Shown here: positions 13,513 through 17,242 of the stretch, one piece after another
Position numbering within the stretch: position 1 is the stretch's first letter
Layout of the letters: each line of letters begins with the position of its first letter
Assembly: GCA_021826655.1 (NCBI GenBank)
Contig: JAKAZC010000015.1
Span: 1 to 17,242 of the forward strand
DNA from: Actinomycetes bacterium
GTDB taxonomy: Bacteria > Actinomycetota > Acidimicrobiia > Acidimicrobiales > RAAP-2
Length of the DNA stretch: 17,242 nt
Reading direction: 5' to 3'
Made by a program: the position numbers and the translations under genes
Notes under the pieces: generated by a model
Databases searched by the model: none
Told to the model about the DNA's origin: nothing
Seen by the model: the letters and a program-made list of their open reading frames with translations, nothing else

Positions 13513-16120
13513 CCGCGGTGAGGCGGCGGGCCTCGTCGAGTGCCCCGTCGACCCCCGACGCATCCTTGCCACCGGCCACGGCGAGCTCCGGCGAGCCGCC
13601 GCCTCCACCTCCCAGCATCGGGGCGACCTGCCGAACCAGGTCACCGGCGTGGACCGGACCACCACGGTCGTCTCGGACACCCTCCGGGTCGGCCGCCACC
13701 GCCACCGATGCCTTGACCCCGTCGGGACTCCCGCCGAGCACCACCACCCGAAGGCCTCCCTGGGCACGGACGGCCTGAGCGAGTTCCCGCAACTCGTCCG
13801 GTGTGAGCCCGTCCCGCCGGGCCACGACCGCCCCCGCCACGGATCCGTCCACCAGCGCACCGACCTCGGATCGGAGCTCGCGGGCACGGGCCTGCTCGAG
13901 CGATCGCTCGGCCGACCTCTGGCGTTCGACGAGACGTTCGATGGCCTCTCCGACGTGTTCGGGATCGGTGCGCAGCAGCGCCGCCGCCTCGGCCAGCAGG
14001 TGCTCGCGTGCGACCATGCGGTCGAGGGCCCCGGTTCCGGTGACCGCTTCGATCCGCCGCGTGTTCGATCCGATCGACGCCTCGGAGACGATCGTGATGG
14101 GCCCGATCATCCCGAGTGCACCCACGTGGGTCCCTCCACACAGCTCGACCGAGTGCGGGCCGGCCCGGACCACACGGACGCGCTCGCCGTACTTGTCGCC
14201 GAAGAACGCCAAGGCACCCATGGCCTCGGCCTCGGACATCGAGGTCTCCTCCACCGTGACCGTGGCGTCGGTGAGCACGTCGGCATTGGCGGTCGCCGCG
14301 ACCGCGGCCAGCTCCTCGGGGGCGACGGCGCCATGGTGGCTGAAGTCGAACCGGAGCCGGTCGGGCGCCACGAGTGACCCCTGTTGGCGAACCTGGTCAC
14401 CGAGCACGGTCCGCAGGGCGGCGTGCAGCAGATGGGTTCCGGTGTGGTTGCGACGCAGTGCGTCACGGCGCGGACCGTCGATGGTTGCGAGCGCGTCCTG
14501 ACCGGCGAAGAGCTCGCCGGACACGGTGGCCCGGTGCGAGGTGAGGCCCGGCAGGGCCGACACGGTGTCGTAGACCAGTGCCGTCCCCGTCTCGGTCACG
14601 ATGGTCCCGATGTCGCCCATCTGGCCACCCGACTCCGCATAGAACGGGGTACGGTCGAGGAAGATCTCGACCTGTCCTGCGTGTCCGGGATCGTTGTCGA
14701 CCAGCACCGCCACCACCCGTGCCGGGGCGGTGTACCCGTCGGGGGACCGGCCGACGAAGGTGGTTCGCCCCTCCGCGTCGAGGACGGACCGGTACGCCTC
14801 GTCCCCCGCCGCCACCCGTCCCGACCGGGCGGCGGCGCGGGCCTGGGAGCGCTGGCGTTCCATGGCCTCCTCGAAGCCCTGCAGGTCGACCTTGGAGCCC
14901 GCCTCCTCCGCGATCTCGACGGTCAGCTCCACCGGGAAGCCGAAGGTGTCGTGCAGGCGGAACGCGACCGGGCCCGGAACCACGACCGCACCCGAGGCCA
15001 GGACCTCCTCCAGGATCGCCGAGCCGGTGGCCAGCGTGCGGAGGAAGCCCTCCTCCTCGCGGACGACGACGTCGCCGACCAGTTGGTGCTGCTCGGCCAG
15101 AGCCGGGTGGGCTGCGCCCAGCACGCCGACGGCCGCGTCGACCAGGCGTCCGGTGCAGGGCTCGGACACACCCAGCTGCCGGGCCCGTCGCACGGCGCGC
15201 CGGATGATGCGGCGCAGCACGTAGCCGCGCCCTTCGTTCGACGGCAGGACGCCGTCCGCCACCAGCATGGCCATGGCCCGACCGTGATCGGCCATGATGC
15301 GCAGGCCCGCGTCGGTCCGCTCCTCCCGTCCGTAGGTCCGACCGGTGATGGACTGGGCCGCGTCGAGCAGGGGCACGTACAGGTCCGTGTCGTACAGCGA
15401 GTCCACGCCCTGGATCACCGGGAGGATGCGCTCGAGGCCGGCGCCGGTGTCGATGCTCGGGCGGGGAAGCGGCTCGACCGAGCCGTCGGTCCCCCGGTTG
15501 TACTGCATGAACACGAGGTTCCAGATCTCGACGAACCGTTCGGGGCCACCGGACGCCGGACCGCCGTCCGCGCCGTACGACGGACCCTTGTCGATGAAGA
15601 TCTCCGAGCTCGGACCGCACGGGCCGGTCTCCCCCATCTTCCAGAAGTTGTCGTCACCCAACCGCTGGATGCGCTCGGACCGGACGCCGACCGCATCGCG
15701 CCAGATGCCTTCGGCCTCGTCGTCGGTCTCGTAGACGGTCACCCACAGTCGGTCGCCGTCGATCCCCAGGACCTCCGTGACCAGCTCCCACGCGAAGGGG
15801 ATGGCGTCGGACTTGAAGTAGTCGCCGAAGCTGAAGTTCCCCAGCATCTCGAAGAAGGTGCAGTGCCGGAGGGTGGTGCCGACGATGTCGATGTCGACCG
15901 TGCGGAAGCACTTCTGCACTGACGTCGCACGGGGCCACGGCGGGTCCTCGTCACCGAGGAAGAACGGTTTGAACGGCACCATGCCGGCGATGGTGAACAG
16001 CACCGACGGGTCGTGCGGGATCAGGCTGGCGGAGGGAACCGACGTGTGCCCTCGGTCCACGAAGAACCGGGTGAAGGCAGCTCGGAGGTGGTCGGCGTCG
16101 GGCGCCGTGCCGGGGGTCAC
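13505..16120 (-). CDS. alaS: Alanyl-tRNA synthetase
   Basis: Charges tRNA-Ala and clears mischarged Ser/Gly through its editing domain; cytoplasmic. At 871 residues it is of normal length. The class II catalytic core is at the N-terminus ('RATSVQKCFRTVDIDIVG', 'HCTFFEMLGNFSFGDYFK'), followed by the tRNA-recognition region ('GRGYVLRRIIRRAVR'). The editing domain carries zinc ligands H559-x3-H563 ('HTGTH') and C661-x3-H665 ('CGGTH'). The C-terminal Gly-rich 'LGGGGGGSPELAVAGG' belongs to the C-Ala domain. The GTG at 16120 was chosen because TAGGAT lies 8 nt upstream with no ribosome site, fitting a leaderless message. The open frame extends upstream to 16579 but crosses another gene. Confidence 0.97.
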   Translation of the reverse strand: MTPGTAPDADHLRAAFTRFFVDRGHTSVPSASLIPHDPSVLFTIAGMVPFKPFFLGDEDPPWPRATSVQKCFRTVDIDIVGTTLRHCTFFEMLGNFSFGDYFKSDAIPFAWELVTEVLGIDGDRLWVTVYETDDEAEGIWRDAVGVRSERIQRLGDDNFWKMGETGPCGPSSEIFIDKGPSYGADGGPASGGPERFVEIWNLVFMQYNRGTDGSVEPLPRPSIDTGAGLERILPVIQGVDSLYDTDLYVPLLDAAQSITGRTYGREERTDAGLRIMADHGRAMAMLVADGVLPSNEGRGYVLRRIIRRAVRRARQLGVSEPCTGRLVDAAVGVLGAAHPALAEQHQLVGDVVVREEEGFLRTLATGSAILEEVLASGAVVVPGPVAFRLHDTFGFPVELTVEIAEEAGSKVDLQGFEEAMERQRSQARAAARSGRVAAGDEAYRSVLDAEGRTTFVGRSPDGYTAPARVVAVLVDNDPGHAGQVEIFLDRTPFYAESGGQMGDIGTIVTETGTALVYDTVSALPGLTSHRATVSGELFAGQDALATIDGPRRDALRRNHTGTHLLHAALRTVLGDQVRQQGSLVAPDRLRFDFSHHGAVAPEELAAVAATANADVLTDATVTVEETSMSEAEAMGALAFFGDKYGERVRVVRAGPHSVELCGGTHVGALGMIGPITIVSEASIGSNTRRIEAVTGTGALDRMVAREHLLAEAAALLRTDPEHVGEAIERLVERQRSAERSLEQARARELRSEVGALVDGSVAGAVVARRDGLTPDELRELAQAVRAQGGLRVVVLGGSPDGVKASVAVAADPEGVRDDRGGPVHAGDLVRQVAPMLGGGGGGSPELAVAGGKDASGVDGALDEARRLTAGA

Positions 16121-16128
16121 GACACACA

Positions 16129-16134
16129 ATCCTA
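16129..16134 (-). promoter_or_regulatory. Candidate -10 element (TAGGAT) for alaS
   Basis: TAGGAT matches TAnnnT on the minus strand and lies 8 nt before the alaS GTG. Its first three bases are the TAG stop codon of the preceding DUF6167-like gene. No clear -35 hexamer is seen. Confidence 0.5.
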
Positions 16135-16596
16135 CTTGCCCAGGTGGGAGGAGGATCTCCGGGGTCGTCGACGCCCCCGGCTCCGCGCCGGGTGGGCCGG
16201 TGCCGGTGAACCCGCCGACCCGTCGGGCGTGGCGGGGGCCGCCCTGCTGTCGGCGTCGGGCCCGCACGGACCGGATCCACCCGGACCGAGCGTGTCGGTG
16301 GCGACGCTGCCGGCCCGGACAGGACGTGACCCGGCGCCCGACGCGGCGAGGTCGGCCCACAGCTCCGCCTCGTGGAGCCGCATCGCCGTCCGGCCGCTGG
16401 AGAGCGCGTCGCGGACTCGGCCGCCGGTGCTCCGGGCGGCACGACGTGCCGTCCGACCCACCTCGCCCACCAGGGCATCGGGCTGGAGCCGGGCCGACGC
16501 GGCCTCCAACGCCCGATGAAGCTTGCGCTCGGCGTACAGCGAGGAGGCAGCTCCGGCCACCGCACCGGTCACCAGCCACAGCGTGCGGCGGGGCAC
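16132..16596 (-). CDS. DUF6167-like small membrane-anchored protein
   Basis: Protein of 154 residues of unknown function. The N-terminus 'RRTLWLVTGAVAGAASSLYAERKLHRAL' resembles the short proteins annotated DUF6167 that sit just before alaS in Streptomyces and relatives: a small hydrophobic segment followed by a basic helix. Residues about 30-85 are predicted helical with many Ala and Arg. The last 70 residues are a Pro/Ser/Gly/Arg-rich tail that looks disordered and is longer than in the relatives I recall. The GTG start lies 2 nt after the stop of the DUF948 gene, with GGAG 9 nt upstream. The family assignment is from memory of sequence pattern and gene order. Confidence 0.7.
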   Translation of the reverse strand: MPRRTLWLVTGAVAGAASSLYAERKLHRALEAASARLQPDALVGEVGRTARRAARSTGGRVRDALSSGRTAMRLHEAELWADLAASGAGSRPVRAGSVATDTLGPGGSGPCGPDADSRAAPATPDGSAGSPAPAHPARSRGRRRPRRSSSHLGK

Positions 16597-16598
16597 GC

Positions 16599-17000
16599 CT
16601 ATCTGCTCCGGTCCCGCGTCGCCCCGATCGCCGCCCCCTCCGCCGGGGGACTCCCGGTGAGGCGACGCACGCCGCTGGCCGCCCCGGCGCGGACGGCGAG
16701 GACCTTCACCACCGGATTGGCGAAGGCACGGTACGCCAGCCGGGATGCCGAGTCGACCGTCGCATGGACCGACTCGGTCGAATCCAGTACGGCACCCACT
16801 CGCTCCATCTCGGTGGCGGCCTGGTCGACCACACGATGTGCGTCCGCCACGAGCGGGACGGTCCGGCGGGCCAGCTCGTCGGCCAACCTGCCCACGCGGG
16901 TCACCTCGCGCCGCAGCGAGGCGACGGTGACCAGGAGCGCGACGACGGTGACTCCGGACGCGATGGCGGCCACCAGCACGGCGATCTCTCCAGTGGTCAT
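16599..17000 (-). CDS. DUF948 family membrane protein
   Basis: Protein of 133 residues of unknown function. One N-terminal membrane segment (about 5-27, 'IAVLVAAIASGVTVVALLVTV') is followed by a long helical, probably coiled-coil region ('LRREVTRVGRLADELARRTV' to about residue 85), as in DUF948 proteins. The next stretch, 'SRLAYRAFANPVVKVLAVRAGA', also fits actinobacterial members. The ATG has GAGG 5 nt upstream and TACACT 9 nt upstream. It is the first gene of the cluster leading to alaS, a conserved actinobacterial order. I know of no function for these proteins. Confidence 0.82.
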   Translation of the reverse strand: MTTGEIAVLVAAIASGVTVVALLVTVASLRREVTRVGRLADELARRTVPLVADAHRVVDQAATEMERVGAVLDSTESVHATVDSASRLAYRAFANPVVKVLAVRAGAASGVRRLTGSPPAEGAAIGATRDRSR

Positions 17001-17009
17001 GATCGCCTC

Positions 17010-17015
17010 AGTGTA
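17010..17015 (-). promoter_or_regulatory. Candidate -10 element (TACACT) for the DUF948-to-aroE cluster
   Basis: TACACT on the minus strand lies 9 nt before the DUF948 ATG, placing the transcription start within about 2-3 nt of it. This is the likely main promoter of the cluster. The rest of the 116-nt gap up to the repeat-protein gene shows only a CCCAC/GTGGG inverted repeat near 17025-17036. Confidence 0.45.
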
Positions 17016-17116
17016 GATCGCCCCACCCGTGGGTAGGTGGGCCGGTCGGTGTCCCAGCCACTCGCTCACCCGGACACTGCGCTCGGTCGGCCACAACCGG
17101 CGGTCGGGCGAAGCCG

Positions 17117-17242
17117 TCAGGTGCCGGCCATCCCGACCACGGGCCGGTTGAGGGTCAGGCTCCCCGTCGATCCGTAGAACCCGGCGTCGCCGAAGGCGAA
17201 GATGCCGCCGTCGCTGGCCACCAGCCAGTACCCGGCCCCGTC
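17117..17242 (-). CDS. C-terminus of a '[10 protein letters not shown]' repeat protein, 5' part beyond window
   Basis: Only the last 41 residues are visible. They form one full repeat, '[19 protein letters not shown]' then '[19 protein letters not shown]', followed by TGA. Repeats of this pattern occur in tandem in many secreted or cell-surface proteins of Acidimicrobiia, where they probably build a beta-propeller or other beta-rich fold. In full proteins the repeats often follow a signal peptide and an enzyme or adhesion domain, which cannot be seen here. The terminal unit ends right after the 'PVVGMA' part, as usual for a last repeat. The function is unknown; the repeat is the best taxonomic marker in the window. 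Confidence 0.85.
   Translation of the reverse strand, partial: DGAGYWLVASDGGIFAFGDAGFYGSTGSLTLNRPVVGMAGT

Noticed and set aside
14384..15922. Open frame of about 512 codons antisense to alaS
   Set aside because: Shadow of alaS with no motifs; alaS itself has all family residues.
16121..16579. N-terminal extension of alaS to about 1024 residues
   Set aside because: The extra part is Arg/Pro/Gly-rich, overlaps the DUF6167-like gene on the same strand in another frame, and AlaS normally begins close to the chosen start.
1..17242. tRNA or rRNA genes, CRISPR arrays, insertion sequences, att sites
   Set aside because: Gaps between genes are all under 250 bp. Reading them on both strands showed no cloverleaf, no spaced direct repeats and no transposase or integrase.

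Overview
The window is very GC-rich DNA with dense, short-spaced genes and many GTG starts. The last gene, cut by the right edge, ends in a '[23 protein letters not shown]' repeat. That repeat is, to my knowledge, typical of proteins from Acidimicrobiia (Actinomycetota). The block DUF948 - DUF6167-like - alaS - ruvX - mltG - aroE also follows a gene order common in Actinomycetota. I therefore read this as chromosomal DNA of an uncultured or little-studied actinobacterium, probably of class Acidimicrobiia. I see no mobile element, RNA gene, CRISPR array or sign of transfer.

Layout. (1) Positions 1-3725, minus strand: AI-2E family membrane protein -> polyprenol-phosphate mannosyltransferase-like glycosyltransferase -> OmpR-type response regulator -> HAMP/HisKA sensor kinase (cut by the left edge). 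(2) Positions 3775-5166, plus strand: a flippase-like membrane protein of the LPG-synthase-TM family, divergent from (1). It converges on and overlaps the 3' end of a minus-strand polyphosphate kinase (4940-7267). The kinase is preceded by a candidate 20-residue leader peptide that ends in a GTGA overlap with its start. (3) Positions 7431-8837, plus strand: a long SEDS protein (FtsW/RodA type). It faces, across a hairpin-containing spacer, a minus-strand pair: rodA -> bifunctional-nuclease-domain protein. (4) Positions 10941-17000, minus strand: DUF948 -> DUF6167-like -> alaS -> ruvX -> mltG -> aroE, tightly packed with 8-bp and 4-bp overlaps. (5) Positions 17117-17242: the 3' end of the repeat protein.

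How the genes fit together. Much of the window concerns the cell envelope: two SEDS polymerases, the MltG transglycosylase, a lipid-linked sugar synthase and a flippase-like protein. The rest is housekeeping: alanyl-tRNA synthetase, shikimate dehydrogenase, RuvX and polyphosphate kinase. One two-component system may respond to an envelope or extracytoplasmic signal.

Regulation visible in the sequence. Several genes have a TAnnnT hexamer 6-9 nt before the start codon, as expected for leaderless transcripts. Other starts are joined by ATGA or GTGA overlaps. I found no convincing complete novel system. The best candidates for a closer look are the ppk leader peptide, the rodA-nuclease-domain coupling, the long convergent overlap of flippase and ppk, and the repeat protein at the right edge.
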